In this document: one piece after another, positions 1-9,309 of the stretch
Layout of the letters: the number at the start of each line of letters is the position of its first letter
Position numbering within the stretch: the stretch's first letter is position 1
Assembly (NCBI GenBank): GCA_017643305.1
Contig: JAEPNQ010000013.1
Span: forward strand, 1-62,028
Source of the DNA: Marinibacterium sp.
Lineage (GTDB): Bacteria > Pseudomonadota > Alphaproteobacteria > Rhodobacterales > Rhodobacteraceae
Length of the DNA: 62,028 nucleotides
Direction of reading: 5' to 3'
Position numbers and translations under genes: made by a program
Notes under the pieces: generated by a model
Database searches by the model: none
What the model was told of the DNA's origin: nothing
The model's input: only the letters and a program-made list of their open reading frames with translations

Positions 1-126
1 TACCTGCGGCGGATCGGGGCAAGAACATTCACAGAAGTCTTCGAAGCTATCGGGGCCATCTGTGATCTCTACTACCCGGAACAGTGCTGGAATTACTTCA
101 AGGCTGCCGGTTATGTCCCAGGTTAA
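1..126 (+). mobile_element. IS630-family transposase, C-terminal end (partial)
   Basis: The frame is open from the first base and gives 41 residues before TAA at 124-126. The residues include RTFTEVFEAIGAIC and end in WNYFKAAGYVPG, which is how DDE transposases of the IS630 family typically end. Only the tail is inside the window, so the catalytic DDE residues cannot be checked. I could not define the right terminal inverted repeat with certainty. The insertion lies downstream of the yej operon and next to a truncated coding remnant. Confidence 0.8.
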
Positions 127-138
127 TGTCGAAACGCT

Positions 139-318
139 TTAGATCAGTGTCAGGGGCGCAGAAACGTCATGCAGGCCGGAATAGGCTTTGTGGTAAACTA
201 GGCTTTCATTATCGTGGTCTACGGTGCACAAGACAAAATGATATTCCGTGCCGTTTGCTGACTGCAGCACCTCGAAAACGTCGCCCGAGGGAAACGCGTT
301 TCTGGATACATCGGTGAA
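139..318 (-). pseudogene. Truncated C-terminal remnant of an unknown protein
   Basis: Read on the minus strand, about 55 codons give a protein-like sequence (for example DVFEVLQSANGTEYHFVLCTVD) that ends in SAPLTLI and TAA at 139-141. The frame is closed upstream by a TAA just before GSFTDVS, and there is no start codon with a ribosome binding site. It lies just beyond the end of the IS630 transposase, so it looks like the 3' end of a gene cut off by the insertion or a related rearrangement. The protein family is not recognised. Confidence 0.4.
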
Positions 319-383
319 ACTACCTTACCGTCGTTCAGCAGGAAAACCGAGTTGCAGACAAGTTATTTGACACAAATCATGCG

Positions 384-1961
384 TCAGCTCACCGCCGCCA
401 GCAGGGTCCGAGTATAGTCCTGCTGCGGGTTGCAAAAGATATCGTCGGCAGTCCCCATCTCAACCACGTCACCCTGTTTCATCACGATCACCTTGTGCGA
501 CATCGCCCGCACGACTTTCAGATCGTGCGAGATAAACAGGTAGGTCAGCCCGTATTTCTTCTGCAGGTCGCGCAGCAGGTCCACGATCTGCACCTGCACG
601 GTCATGTCTAGGGCGGAGGTAGGTTCATCCAGCACCAACAGCTTGGGCCTCAGCACCATGGCGCGGGCGATCGCGATACGCTGGCGTTGGCCGCCAGAAA
701 ATTCATGCGGATAACGATCCATCGTGTCCGGGTCCAACCCCGTTTCCACCATCACCTCTGCCACCAGTTCGCGCGTGTCGCGATGGGCATCGATCTGGTG
801 GATCGCCAGGCCTTCGGCAATGATCTGGAAACAGGACATGCGCGGGCTCAGTGACCCGAACGGGTCCTGAAACACGATCTGCATATCCTTGCGCAAGCGC
901 CGCAGCTCCCGTGTGGACCACGACCGTACGTCAGCCCCGCGAAAGCTGATACCGCCCTCGGATGCAATCAGCCGCATAATCGCCAGCGCCAATGTTGTCT
1001 TGCCCGACCCGCTTTCGCCAACGATGCCCAATGTTTCCCCGGTACGAACACTGAAATTCGCGTCATTCACCGCCTTAACGTGGCCCACGGTTCGCTTGAG
1101 CAGGCCACGCTGGATTGGGAACCAGACCTTCAGGTGATCTGCGCGCACCATTTCCGGCGCATCCTTCGGGATCGCGTCAGGCTGCCCGGATGGTTCCGCC
1201 GCCAACAGCTTGCGGGTATAGGGGTGCTTGGGATTAGCAAAGATCTCTGCCGTTGGACCGGATTCCACAATCTCCCCTTGCTGCATGACACAGACCTTGT
1301 CTGCAATCCGCCGGACAACACCCAGATCATGGGTGATAAACAGCAACCCCATGCCTTCGCTGGCCTTAAGCTCTGCCAACAGGTCCAGAATCTGCGCCTG
1401 AATGGTCACGTCCAGCGCGGTGGTGGGCTCATCCGCGATCAGGATGTCCGGTTTGTTGGCCAGTGCCATGGCGATCATCACCCGCTGCCGTTGCCCGCCC
1501 GACAACTGGTGTGGATTTGCGTCGAGCCGGGTTTCTGCATCCCGAATGCCAACCTTGGTCAACAGTTCGATGATCCGGTCATCCGCAGCCGCGTCTACCA
1601 ACCCCTGATGCAAGGCCAGCGATTCCGCCAATTGCTTGCGGATTGTGTGCAGCGGGTTCAGCGATGTCATCGGTTCCTGAAAGATAAAACTGATGTCATT
1701 GCCGCGCACTTGCCGCAGCATGCTTTCATCGGCACCGATCATCTGCTTGCCGTCATAGGTGACCGACCCGGTCACAGACGCATTGCTCAGCAGCGAAACT
1801 GTGGACAGCGCGGTCACTGATTTGCCGGATCCACTTTCGCCCACCAGCGCCACGGTTTCCCCCCGATCCACGGTAAAGGACACCCCGCGCACTGCCTGAA
1901 TCACGCGACCATCCTGCCGGAAAGAAACCGATAGGTTATCGACGTCGAGAAGCGCGGTCAT
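384..1961 (-). CDS. yejF: Peptide ABC transporter ATPase with two fused nucleotide-binding domains (YejF-like)
   Basis: This 525-residue protein has two ABC ATPase domains in tandem. The first has Walker A GESGSGKS at residues 41-48 and signature LSGGQRQR near 155; the second has GESGSGKT near 315 and FSGGQRQR near 430. Each domain also has an oligopeptide-transporter-type region. Fused ATPases of this length are typical of YejF, which powers the YejABEF importer for peptides (microcin C in E. coli). The start ATG overlaps the stop of the upstream permease gene by 4 bp, so translation is probably coupled. It is the last gene of the yejABEF operon. Confidence 0.92.
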   Translation of the reverse strand: MTALLDVDNLSVSFRQDGRVIQAVRGVSFTVDRGETVALVGESGSGKSVTALSTVSLLSNASVTGSVTYDGKQMIGADESMLRQVRGNDISFIFQEPMTSLNPLHTIRKQLAESLALHQGLVDAAADDRIIELLTKVGIRDAETRLDANPHQLSGGQRQRVMIAMALANKPDILIADEPTTALDVTIQAQILDLLAELKASEGMGLLFITHDLGVVRRIADKVCVMQQGEIVESGPTAEIFANPKHPYTRKLLAAEPSGQPDAIPKDAPEMVRADHLKVWFPIQRGLLKRTVGHVKAVNDANFSVRTGETLGIVGESGSGKTTLALAIMRLIASEGGISFRGADVRSWSTRELRRLRKDMQIVFQDPFGSLSPRMSCFQIIAEGLAIHQIDAHRDTRELVAEVMVETGLDPDTMDRYPHEFSGGQRQRIAIARAMVLRPKLLVLDEPTSALDMTVQVQIVDLLRDLQKKYGLTYLFISHDLKVVRAMSHKVIVMKQGDVVEMGTADDIFCNPQQDYTRTLLAAVS

Positions 1962-3064
1962 GAAAACGTCTTTCTCGGGTCAAAGGCATCACGCACGCCT
2001 TCGAAAATGAACACCAGCAGCGAAAGCATGATCGCAAAGGTGAAAAAGGCAGAAAACGCCAACCATCCCGCATGCAGGTTGCGTTTCGCTTGCAGCGTTA
2101 GTTCCCCCAGCGATGGGGCGGAAGACGGTAGGCCAAAGCCCAGAAAATCTAGCGATGCGAGGCCGCCAATCGTTCCGGTTACGATAAAGGGCATGAAGGT
2201 CAGCGTCGCCACCATGGCATTGGGCAGCATATGGCGGAACATGATGGTCATATTGCCCACCCCGAGCGCACGGGCCGCCCGGACATATTCGAGGTTCCGT
2301 GCACGCAGAAATTCCGCACGCACCACGCCCACCAAGGCCATCCAGCCAAAGGCAATCATCAGAACCGCCAACAACCACGCGGACCGACCGAGGATCGCGA
2401 ACATTATGATGATGATGTAAAGCGACGGGATCCCGGACCAGATTTCAATGATCCGCTGGAAAATCAGGTCTATCCAGCCCCCGAAAAAGCCTTGTATCGC
2501 GCCGGCTGTGATGCCGATCAGGCTGCTGACTGTTGTCACGATCAGCGTGAAGAGGATCGACAGGCGGAAGCCATATATGACCCGCGCCAGAACATCGCGT
2601 TTGGAGTCATCCGTGCCCAGCAAGTTTTGGCTGTTGGGCGGCAAAGGCGCGGCACCTGGTCGGTCTACAGGCGTGTCATAGGAATATGGGATCGGTGGCC
2701 AGATCGCCCAGCCGCGAATGATCCCTTCCCCCTCGATCATACCATCGGCGGCATCTTCGATATACCCTTCGGGGTCATCGAAACACAGATCCATGCCCCC
2801 GGTGGCAATAAGGCATTTGACCTCTGGGTCGGCATAAGCGGCTTCGGTCTGAAAATCGCCGCCAAAGGCCGTCTCAGGATAAAACTTCCAGATCGGCGTA
2901 TAGAACTCGCCCTGGTACCGCACGAGTATTGGTTTGTCGTTCGCCAGGAACTCCGCAAACAGGCTCAGCCCGAACAGCACGGTAAAAATCCATAGCGACC
3001 AATAGGCCCGACGGTTTTTGCAGAAATTGCGCCAACGCCGCTGGTTCAGGGGGGACATCGCCAT
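1958..3064 (-). CDS. yejE: Peptide ABC transporter permease (YejE-like)
   Basis: This 368-residue inner-membrane permease has one N-terminal membrane segment (about residues 20-40), a long periplasmic insert to about residue 160, and then five hydrophobic segments with the BPD_transp_1 fold. The EAA-type loop (RAARALGVGNMTIMFRHMLP) near residue 255 should contact the ATPase. The long insert after the first segment is characteristic of YejE. The start at 3064 is preceded by GGGAGGG about 8 bases upstream. It sits 3 bp after yejB and overlaps yejF. Confidence 0.9.
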   Translation of the reverse strand: MAMSPLNQRRWRNFCKNRRAYWSLWIFTVLFGLSLFAEFLANDKPILVRYQGEFYTPIWKFYPETAFGGDFQTEAAYADPEVKCLIATGGMDLCFDDPEGYIEDAADGMIEGEGIIRGWAIWPPIPYSYDTPVDRPGAAPLPPNSQNLLGTDDSKRDVLARVIYGFRLSILFTLIVTTVSSLIGITAGAIQGFFGGWIDLIFQRIIEIWSGIPSLYIIIIMFAILGRSAWLLAVLMIAFGWMALVGVVRAEFLRARNLEYVRAARALGVGNMTIMFRHMLPNAMVATLTFMPFIVTGTIGGLASLDFLGFGLPSSAPSLGELTLQAKRNLHAGWLAFSAFFTFAIMLSLLVFIFEGVRDAFDPRKTFS

Positions 3065-3067
3065 GGC

Positions 3068-4156
3068 TTAGCCCTCCCTCTTTTCAAAGTCGATGCGCGG
3101 GTCCACGATCACGTACATCAGATCGCTCAGGATCCCGACCAGCAGGCCGATCAAACCAAATACAAACAGCGTGCCAAACACGATCGGGTAATCCCGCGCC
3201 ACTGCGGCTTCATAGCCCAGCCGCCCCAAACCATCGAGCGAGAAGATCGTTTCAATAATCACCGATCCGCCAAAGAACACGCCGATGAAAACCGCTGGAA
3301 ACCCGGCAATCACGATCAGCATAGCGTTCCGGAACACATGGCCATACAGCACTTGGTTTTCATCCAACCCCTTGGCGCGGGCGGTCATAACGTAGTGCTT
3401 CTTGATCTCGTCCAGAAAACTGTTCTTGGTCAGCAATGTCAGGGTGGCGAAGGCTGAAATGGTCGATGCTATCACTGGCAACGTGATGTGCCAGAAGTAA
3501 TCCCCGATCTTGCCCAGCAGACTCAGATCTTCCCAATTGTCTGATGTCAGGCCTCGCAGTGGGAAAATCTGCCAATAAGATCCACCCGCGAACAACACCA
3601 GCAGCAGGATCGCAAACAGGAACCCGGGGATGGCATACGCCATGATGATCACGCCGCTGGTCCAAGTGTCAAACCGTGACCCGTCCCGTACCGCCTTGCG
3701 CATGCCCAGCGGGATTGAAACCAGATATGCGATCAAAGTGGACCAAAGGCCCAGCGTGATGGACACAGGCATCTTGTCGATCACCAGATCAACCACCCGT
3801 TCGGACCTGAAATAGCTTGTACCGAAATCGAATCGCACATAGTTCCACATCATGTTCAGGAACCGTGTCAGCGGTGGCTTGTCGAAGCCGAATTCCTTTT
3901 CCAGCTGTTCGATGAACTCAGGCGGCAGGCCCCGTGCGCCAATATATTGGTCATTCTGCGGCGCGTCCTGATCCAGTGTGCTTTCGCCATCTGTACCCGC
4001 GAACCCTCCAAACACGTCGCCTTGACCTTGTGCCCGTGCGATGGCCTGTTCCACTGGGCCGCCTGGCACGAACTGTACCAGCGCAAAGTTAACGATCATG
4101 ATGCCCAGCAAAGTGGGGATGATCAACAACAGCCGTCGCAGAATATAAGCGCCCAT
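3068..4156 (-). CDS. yejB: Peptide ABC transporter permease (YejB-like)
   Basis: This 362-residue permease begins [20 protein letters not shown], the usual N-terminus of DppB/OppB-type permeases. It has a periplasmic loop rich in polar residues (about 40-125) and five further membrane segments. The EAA-type sequence [20 protein letters not shown] lies near residue 265. It would form the heterodimeric channel with the YejE-like protein. The ribosome binding site GAGGTAA overlaps the stop codon of the upstream binding-protein gene, consistent with one transcript. Confidence 0.9.
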   Translation of the reverse strand: MGAYILRRLLLIIPTLLGIMIVNFALVQFVPGGPVEQAIARAQGQGDVFGGFAGTDGESTLDQDAPQNDQYIGARGLPPEFIEQLEKEFGFDKPPLTRFLNMMWNYVRFDFGTSYFRSERVVDLVIDKMPVSITLGLWSTLIAYLVSIPLGMRKAVRDGSRFDTWTSGVIIMAYAIPGFLFAILLLVLFAGGSYWQIFPLRGLTSDNWEDLSLLGKIGDYFWHITLPVIASTISAFATLTLLTKNSFLDEIKKHYVMTARAKGLDENQVLYGHVFRNAMLIVIAGFPAVFIGVFFGGSVIIETIFSLDGLGRLGYEAAVARDYPIVFGTLFVFGLIGLLVGILSDLMYVIVDPRIDFEKREG

Positions 4157-4163
4157 TTGGCGG

Positions 4164-6074
4164 TTACCTCAGCGCGCCCGCAGCCTTGAGCGCTTTGCCC
4201 TTGTCCGCCTCATACCACCAGAAATCTAGCCATCCGAGGTCATAGGGCGGCAATGGGTCTGGATGCGCGTATTGATCATAGTAGGCCACCCAATAGCTGT
4301 CATTGTACCACATCGGAATCATGAAAAATTCATAACGCAACGCGCGATCTAACGCGCGCAGTGCCAGGTTTTCTTCGTCCCGGCTTTCTGCGTTCAGCGC
4401 GGCGTCGATGATTGCATCCACCATCGGGCTGGCCAGATTAGCGGGGTTGAAAACATTGATCTCGGTCTCGGACGTACCATATCGCTGCATCAGCCCAGTT
4501 CCAGCGCCCAAAAACGCAGAATAACCATCAAAAACAAGGTCATAATCACGTTCTCGTTCACGCAACGTGTATTGCGACGGGTCCACTTTCTCCAGCTTTG
4601 GGTTCACGCCCATCTGCGTCAGGTTTTTGAGGTAGTTTTCGACCACTGCGCTCAACGTGCCTTCCTGTGACGAATTGAATAGGAAGGTCACTGTCAGCAG
4701 CTCTCCGGCCGCATTGCGCCGCTTACCGTCATCGCCCACAGGCCACCCTGCTTCGTCCAGCAGCTTCATCGCGGTGCGCAAATTGCGCCGATCATTTAAC
4801 CGTTTGGGTTTGGAGCTGTGCGGCATCCGGGCTTCGAGCGTCAGCATGTCGGCCGGCACAACATCCCCCAGCGATTTCAGAAACGCCAGTTCGACCTCGT
4901 CTGGAACGCCAGTGGCCATCAACGGTGTGTCCTGTGTGAATGACGCGCGCTGTTTGAAAAGACCGTATTGCAGGCTCTCATTCGTCCATTCGAAATTATA
5001 GCCAAGCGCCAGCGCTTCGCGCACACGCTTGTCCTTCAGAATCGCACGGCCAAGATTGAACACCATGCCTGACGGCGTGGGTGGTGTGCCATCGGGCAAT
5101 TCGGCCTTCACGATCTGGCCATTCCGAACTTTCGGAAAATCGTACTGTGTCGCCCATTTCTTGGAATCGCCTTCTTGCCGGAAGGTGTATTCCCCCGCCT
5201 TGAATCCTTCGAACGCGGCGGCGTCATCGCCAAAATATTCTACCCGGATCGTATCAAAGTTGTGGCGGCCTACGTTTACCGGCAGGTCGTTGCCCCAATA
5301 CTCTGGGTTGCGTTTGTAGATGATGCGCCGGTTTACATCGACTGTATCGATCATGTAGGGACCCGAACCGGGCGAGGTTTCCAGACGCGCTTCATCCAAC
5401 CGGGCGCCAGTTTTTTCGTACCAGGCCTTGGAAAACACCGGTACACCGCCAACCTGATCTATCAGCGACCGGCGGGAAATGCCTTCGGTGAAATAGAACT
5501 TGATGGTGTGATCATCGATCACCTCGGCTTTCGGGATGCGTTTTTTTACAGCTGACGCGTAGGATGGCAGGCCTTGTTCCAAAAACAGGTTATGCGAAAA
5601 CAAAACGTCATGGGCTGTCACCGGTGTGCCATCGGAAAACCGCGCTTCAGGCCGCATGTAGAAAATGACCCAAGTCTTGCCTTCGTCATATTCCAGCCGT
5701 TGGGCCAGCCGCCCGTATTCTTCGCCATAAACATCCGCAGCGCCGTCATCCATCAGGCTTTCGAAAATCGACCAGCTCAATACCCCGGCGCGGCCTTTGA
5801 CGGTATACGGGTTCATCGAATCAAATGTCCCCAACCTGGAAAATGAAATCTCCCCGCCTTTCGGCGCACCAGGATTTACGAAGTCATAGTGGGTAAAGTC
5901 CGGCCCGTACTTCAGATCGCCGTAAAAGGAATACCCGTGACTTTCGATGACCGCGTCGTCAGCGCGGACCAAGGCGGCCCCACCGGCCAGAACCAGAACC
6001 GCTGCGGCCAGGTGCATACCAAAGGTTTGCACATTCCGTGTGCGGGCCTGCGTGCTTTGGCGGTGTCGGATCAT
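4164..6074 (-). CDS. yejA: Periplasmic peptide-binding protein of the ABC importer (YejA-like, SBP family 5)
   Basis: This 636-residue extracellular solute-binding protein belongs to family 5. I place the start at ATG 6074 because AAGGAG lies about 7 bases upstream; an upstream TTG at 6089 is less likely. Residues 1 to about 38 form a signal peptide with an N-terminal basic stretch and a hydrophobic core ([16 protein letters not shown]) before mature DDAV. The mature protein has the typical features of the family, such as [21 protein letters not shown] near the N-terminus, which is characteristic of YejA. It is first in the operon yejA-yejB-yejE-yejF and should deliver peptides to the permease. 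Confidence 0.9.
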   Translation of the reverse strand: MIRHRQSTQARTRNVQTFGMHLAAAVLVLAGGAALVRADDAVIESHGYSFYGDLKYGPDFTHYDFVNPGAPKGGEISFSRLGTFDSMNPYTVKGRAGVLSWSIFESLMDDGAADVYGEEYGRLAQRLEYDEGKTWVIFYMRPEARFSDGTPVTAHDVLFSHNLFLEQGLPSYASAVKKRIPKAEVIDDHTIKFYFTEGISRRSLIDQVGGVPVFSKAWYEKTGARLDEARLETSPGSGPYMIDTVDVNRRIIYKRNPEYWGNDLPVNVGRHNFDTIRVEYFGDDAAAFEGFKAGEYTFRQEGDSKKWATQYDFPKVRNGQIVKAELPDGTPPTPSGMVFNLGRAILKDKRVREALALGYNFEWTNESLQYGLFKQRASFTQDTPLMATGVPDEVELAFLKSLGDVVPADMLTLEARMPHSSKPKRLNDRRNLRTAMKLLDEAGWPVGDDGKRRNAAGELLTVTFLFNSSQEGTLSAVVENYLKNLTQMGVNPKLEKVDPSQYTLRERERDYDLVFDGYSAFLGAGTGLMQRYGTSETEINVFNPANLASPMVDAIIDAALNAESRDEENLALRALDRALRYEFFMIPMWYNDSYWVAYYDQYAHPDPLPPYDLGWLDFWWYEADKGKALKAAGALR

Positions 6075-6183
6075 TCCATGCTCCTTCAATTTGCCCGGTT
6101 CACGGCGGGCCCCTTGTTCGGATGTAGGCTAAAGGTCCGCCACCGCCAACTGCAAGGCGAGAATATGTGATCACCCGCGAGCA

Positions 6184-6211
6184 AAGTAAAAGGCCGCGCA
6201 ACTGCGCGGCC
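6184..6211 (-). terminator. Rho-independent terminator of the cytochrome cy gene
   Basis: On the minus strand GGCCGCGC (6211-6204), a 4-base loop and GCGCGGCC (6199-6192) form a perfect 8-bp GC-rich hairpin followed by TTTTACTTT. It lies 25 bases beyond the stop codon of the cytochrome gene. Confidence 0.8.
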
Positions 6212-6235
6212 CTGCAACGAATTCAGCTGAATAAT

Positions 6236-6739
6236 TCAGTCGTCCAGACTGTCCAGATAAGCGATCACGTTGACGCGGTCCTGAACTTTCTTCAGCCCGG
6301 CAAAGCTCATCGAGGTGCCGGGTATATATGCGCTCGGTTTGAGCAAAAACGCGTCCAACTCCTCAGGCGTCCAGTCGCCGCCATGCGCCGCCATCGGGCC
6401 GGAATAGCCAAAGCCGTTTGCCGACGCGATCGGCCGGCCAACAACGCCGTACAGATACGGGCCTGTGCCATTTGCGCCTTCTTCCAGCTTGTGGCAAGCG
6501 GAGCATTTCTTGAAGACCTTGGCGCCTTTTTCAACGTCAGCAGCGGCCATCAGCTCTGCAAAGCTAACCTCTTCAGTCTCGCCCTCGTCATCGTCAGCCG
6601 ATTCGACCTCAATTACATAGGCCTGCTGACCATGACCATCTACATGATAGATAGTTTCAGCCATCCATTTACCCAGAAGAAAGACCAGAAGCGCGCCGCA
6701 CAGAGCAGCTACGGTTTTGGTTGCAGTCATCATGTCCAT
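6236..6739 (-). CDS. cycY: Membrane-anchored cytochrome c (cytochrome cy type)
   Basis: I chose ATG 6739, giving 167 residues starting MDMMTATKTVAAL; the reading frame is open further upstream but that extension lacks family features. An uncleaved hydrophobic anchor (about residues 5-27) is followed by an acidic, flexible linker and one class I cytochrome c domain with heme motif CSACH near residue 82 and the axial methionine in PGTSMSFAG. This layout matches Rhodobacter cytochrome cy, which carries electrons from the bc1 complex to terminal oxidases while tethered to the periplasmic face. The gene is divergent from pheA. It could also be called CycM or c552; these are related anchored cytochromes. 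Confidence 0.82.
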   Translation of the reverse strand: MDMMTATKTVAALCGALLVFLLGKWMAETIYHVDGHGQQAYVIEVESADDDEGETEEVSFAELMAAADVEKGAKVFKKCSACHKLEEGANGTGPYLYGVVGRPIASANGFGYSGPMAAHGGDWTPEELDAFLLKPSAYIPGTSMSFAGLKKVQDRVNVIAYLDSLDD

Positions 6740-6855
6740 TTTGATCGCGAGCCTATTTGATCCAATTCGCGGAGTGTCTACGGCTTCCCCTTGGCGGTGG
6801 CAAGATATAGACACCGCGACCAAACGCCCAACCGGGCCTGATCCGGGACAAAAAT

Positions 6856-7686
6856 ATGACAAAACGCATCGCATTCCAGGGAGATCCAGGCGCGTACAGC
6901 CACGAAGCCTGTCTCAAGGCCCGCCCAGAGATGGAGCCAATGCCCTGCAAAACCTTCGAAGACGTGATCGAATCTGTCCGCAGCAAACAGGCCGATCTGG
7001 CCATGCTGCCGATCGAAAACACCACCTATGGCCGGGTGGCTGATATTCACAGACTGCTGCCTGAAAGCGGGTTGCACGTTATTGACGAAGCGTTTGTGCG
7101 TGTTCGAATCTGCCTAATGGCCCGACCTGGCGTCGCGCTGGACGATATAAAACAGGTGCGCGCGCATCTGGTCCTGCTGCCGCAATCCGCCAATTTTTTG
7201 CGCGAGCACGGGATTTCCGGCATAGCAGCCGCTGACAGTGCCGGCGCCGCGGCTGAGTTGGCGCAAGCCGACAGCACCGACACCGGCGTGCTGGCTTCCG
7301 AGCTGGCGGCCCAGATCAACGGGCTCGATGTGTTGGCCAAGGATATCGAAGACCACGGGCACAACACTACCCGGTTTGTCATTATGTCCCGTGACATGGA
7401 CCTGTCCCGCCGTGGCGATGACATGGTCACGACCTTTGTTTTTCAGGTCCGCAACATCCCGGCCGCGTTGTACAAGGCGATGGGCGGGTTTGCGACCAAC
7501 GGCGTGAACATGACCAAGTTGGAAAGTTACATGGTCGGCGGGTCCTTTACCGCCACACAATTTTATGCCGATATCGAGGGCCACCCGGACGACCCCAGTG
7601 TGCAGCTGGCGCTGGATGAACTGTCCTATTTCACGACCAAGCTGGAAATTCTGGGCGTCTACCCTGCCGCCCATGAAAGGGGCTAA
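6856..7686 (+). CDS. pheA: Prephenate dehydratase
   Basis: This 276-residue monofunctional enzyme converts prephenate to phenylpyruvate in phenylalanine synthesis. It begins TKRIAFQGDPGAYSHEAC, the standard start of the dehydratase domain, which runs to about residue 180 and holds the conserved NTTRF motif near 169. A C-terminal ACT domain (about 195-270) has the ESYM motif near 222, which binds phenylalanine for feedback inhibition. There is no chorismate mutase domain. The stop is followed after 22 bases by the convergent SRPBCC gene. Confidence 0.95.
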   Translation: MTKRIAFQGDPGAYSHEACLKARPEMEPMPCKTFEDVIESVRSKQADLAMLPIENTTYGRVADIHRLLPESGLHVIDEAFVRVRICLMARPGVALDDIKQVRAHLVLLPQSANFLREHGISGIAAADSAGAAAELAQADSTDTGVLASELAAQINGLDVLAKDIEDHGHNTTRFVIMSRDMDLSRRGDDMVTTFVFQVRNIPAALYKAMGGFATNGVNMTKLESYMVGGSFTATQFYADIEGHPDDPSVQLALDELSYFTTKLEILGVYPAAHERG

Positions 7687-7708
7687 GCTTCCGCCGCATC
7701 ACGGCGCG

Positions 7709-8152
7709 TCACAAGGTCTTGGCAAATTCCCAGACCTTTTTGCGAAACCGCTTGGTCAGGTTGGTCTTGGCCAGCTTCATCGATTGAATAAGCAGCCGCG
7801 CTGACAATGTCTTGGGTTCAATATCCAGCACGACGGACATCCGTGTGCTGCGCGGCGACAAGGGCAACAGGTCAATGAAAAAGCTGCCGTCCACCCCCTT
7901 GCCAATCGCATCGAACCGCATCGTGTTCGGCCGGTCCAGATGCGTAAGCTCGACCCGAGCTTCGCGGGATCTGCCGCGCATTTCGAACCGGGCTTTCCAC
8001 GCCATGCCAACCACAGGCTGCGCGATGCCGCGCTCGCGTTCAATCTCCACACCCCGGCGGATAGCCGTGCGCTCAAACATCTCGAAATTGGTAAGCTGTT
8101 CGAATACCCGGTCGATTGGAGTTTCGATATCTTCCTCCGAAGAAAATTTCAT
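7709..8152 (-). CDS. SRPBCC-family (START-like) small-ligand or lipid-binding protein
   Basis: The 147-residue protein begins MKFSSEEDIETPIDRVFEQLTNF, the typical first strand and helix of the SRPBCC fold, and ends with a long basic helix (LTKRFRKKVWEFAKTL). Such proteins form a deep hydrophobic cavity for lipids or aromatic compounds. There is no signal peptide, so it is cytoplasmic. No function can be assigned. It lies 34 bp downstream of nudC on the same strand. Confidence 0.75.
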   Translation of the reverse strand: MKFSSEEDIETPIDRVFEQLTNFEMFERTAIRRGVEIERERGIAQPVVGMAWKARFEMRGRSREARVELTHLDRPNTMRFDAIGKGVDGSFFIDLLPLSPRSTRMSVVLDIEPKTLSARLLIQSMKLAKTNLTKRFRKKVWEFAKTL

Positions 8153-8185
8153 TCTCGACCGCCTTTTCTCCAGTCAAAATTGACG

Positions 8186-9166
8186 TTAATCCAGCGTGTC
8201 CGCAAGCCAGTTCTCCAGCAGAAAATGCGCAATTGCTCCTTTTCGTGCGGGTTTGATTTCCGGGTGCTCACCTGCGAATATTTTCAGCATATCATTTCGA
8301 CTGACCCACCGGGCTTCCTCGATCTCCTCGGGATCGATTCGGATCTCGGTATCCAGTGCCTCTCCCGCGCACCCAAACATCAGAGAGGCAGGAAACGGCC
8401 ACGGCTGGCTGGCCAGGTAACTCACAGCACCTACGCGTATGCCCGCTTCTTCCCAAACTTCGCGCCGCACAGCGGCCTCCAGCGTCTCGCCAGGTTCAAT
8501 AAATCCGGCCAGCAGCGAAAACATGCCCGATGGCCAGCCTGGCGACCGACCCATCAAAACCGAAGACCCACGGGTGATCAGCATGATCACCACCGGGTCG
8601 GTGCGTGGGAAATGATGCGCGCCACAAGCGGGGCAGGTGCGCTGCCAACCGGCCTGGTCAATATCGCTCGGCACGCCGCATTTCGCGCAGAACTTATGCG
8701 TTTGATGCCACCCGATAATGGCCTTGGCAGTCGCTGCCAGTTCTGCATCGCGCGGGGTGAACCATGTCATAAGGCGACGCAGTTCAACAAACAAGTGATC
8801 GTCCGGAAAATCCGGGTGGTGCTGCTCCGACGGATCCAGAAATTGGCCCATTGCCGCCGTATCCAGATCCTTCGGTTCCCAGCTGGAAATGTCGGATGCA
8901 AAAATCGCCGCGCCATCTTCGCGCCCCAGCAGAACGGGTTCCTTGGTAATGCCTTCAGGCCCATTGCTGATCATCGGGTGGGAAATCGGCAGGCGCACCA
9001 GCTGGCTCCGGTTTTCACCACAGACCAGAACTTTGCCCCGCCACAGCAAGATTGAAACGGTATCGCTGGCCGAACGGACAAATCGCAAAACATCTCGGTT
9101 GCCCCGCAGCTCGGCCGCACGGTCCAGCCCAGACCCTCCGAAAGTCACCGTTTCTGCATGTTTCAT
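8186..9166 (-). CDS. nudC: NAD(+) diphosphatase / NAD-decapping Nudix hydrolase
   Basis: I chose ATG 9166 because GGAGG precedes it at good spacing; this gives 326 residues. A four-cysteine zinc ribbon (CAKCG...CPACG, about residues 157-179) is followed by the Nudix box GFIEPGETLEAAVRREVWEE near 222 and the NudC signature SQPWPFPASLM near 257. The enzyme hydrolyses NAD(H) to NMN(H) and AMP and removes NAD caps from RNA in characterised relatives. The N-terminal domain (about 1-140) is the less conserved NudC-like domain. Confidence 0.93.
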   Translation of the reverse strand: MKHAETVTFGGSGLDRAAELRGNRDVLRFVRSASDTVSILLWRGKVLVCGENRSQLVRLPISHPMISNGPEGITKEPVLLGREDGAAIFASDISSWEPKDLDTAAMGQFLDPSEQHHPDFPDDHLFVELRRLMTWFTPRDAELAATAKAIIGWHQTHKFCAKCGVPSDIDQAGWQRTCPACGAHHFPRTDPVVIMLITRGSSVLMGRSPGWPSGMFSLLAGFIEPGETLEAAVRREVWEEAGIRVGAVSYLASQPWPFPASLMFGCAGEALDTEIRIDPEEIEEARWVSRNDMLKIFAGEHPEIKPARKGAIAHFLLENWLADTLD

Positions 9167-9309
9167 CAGGTCCTCCGTCTGCGCCTTGCCGGTGGCATGA
9201 CATGACAGGACCCGATTTACAATTGTCAGTGGCGGGGTTGTTCCCCAGATGCGAAGAGTTAAGATATCAACCAATTTAAAGGCGCTTAAAATAAAAATAG
9301 AATCCACCT

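Noticed and set aside
7940-9055. Plus-strand frame of 371 codons opposite nudC
   Set aside because: It covers the Nudix box and zinc ribbon of nudC in antisense; no protein family features.
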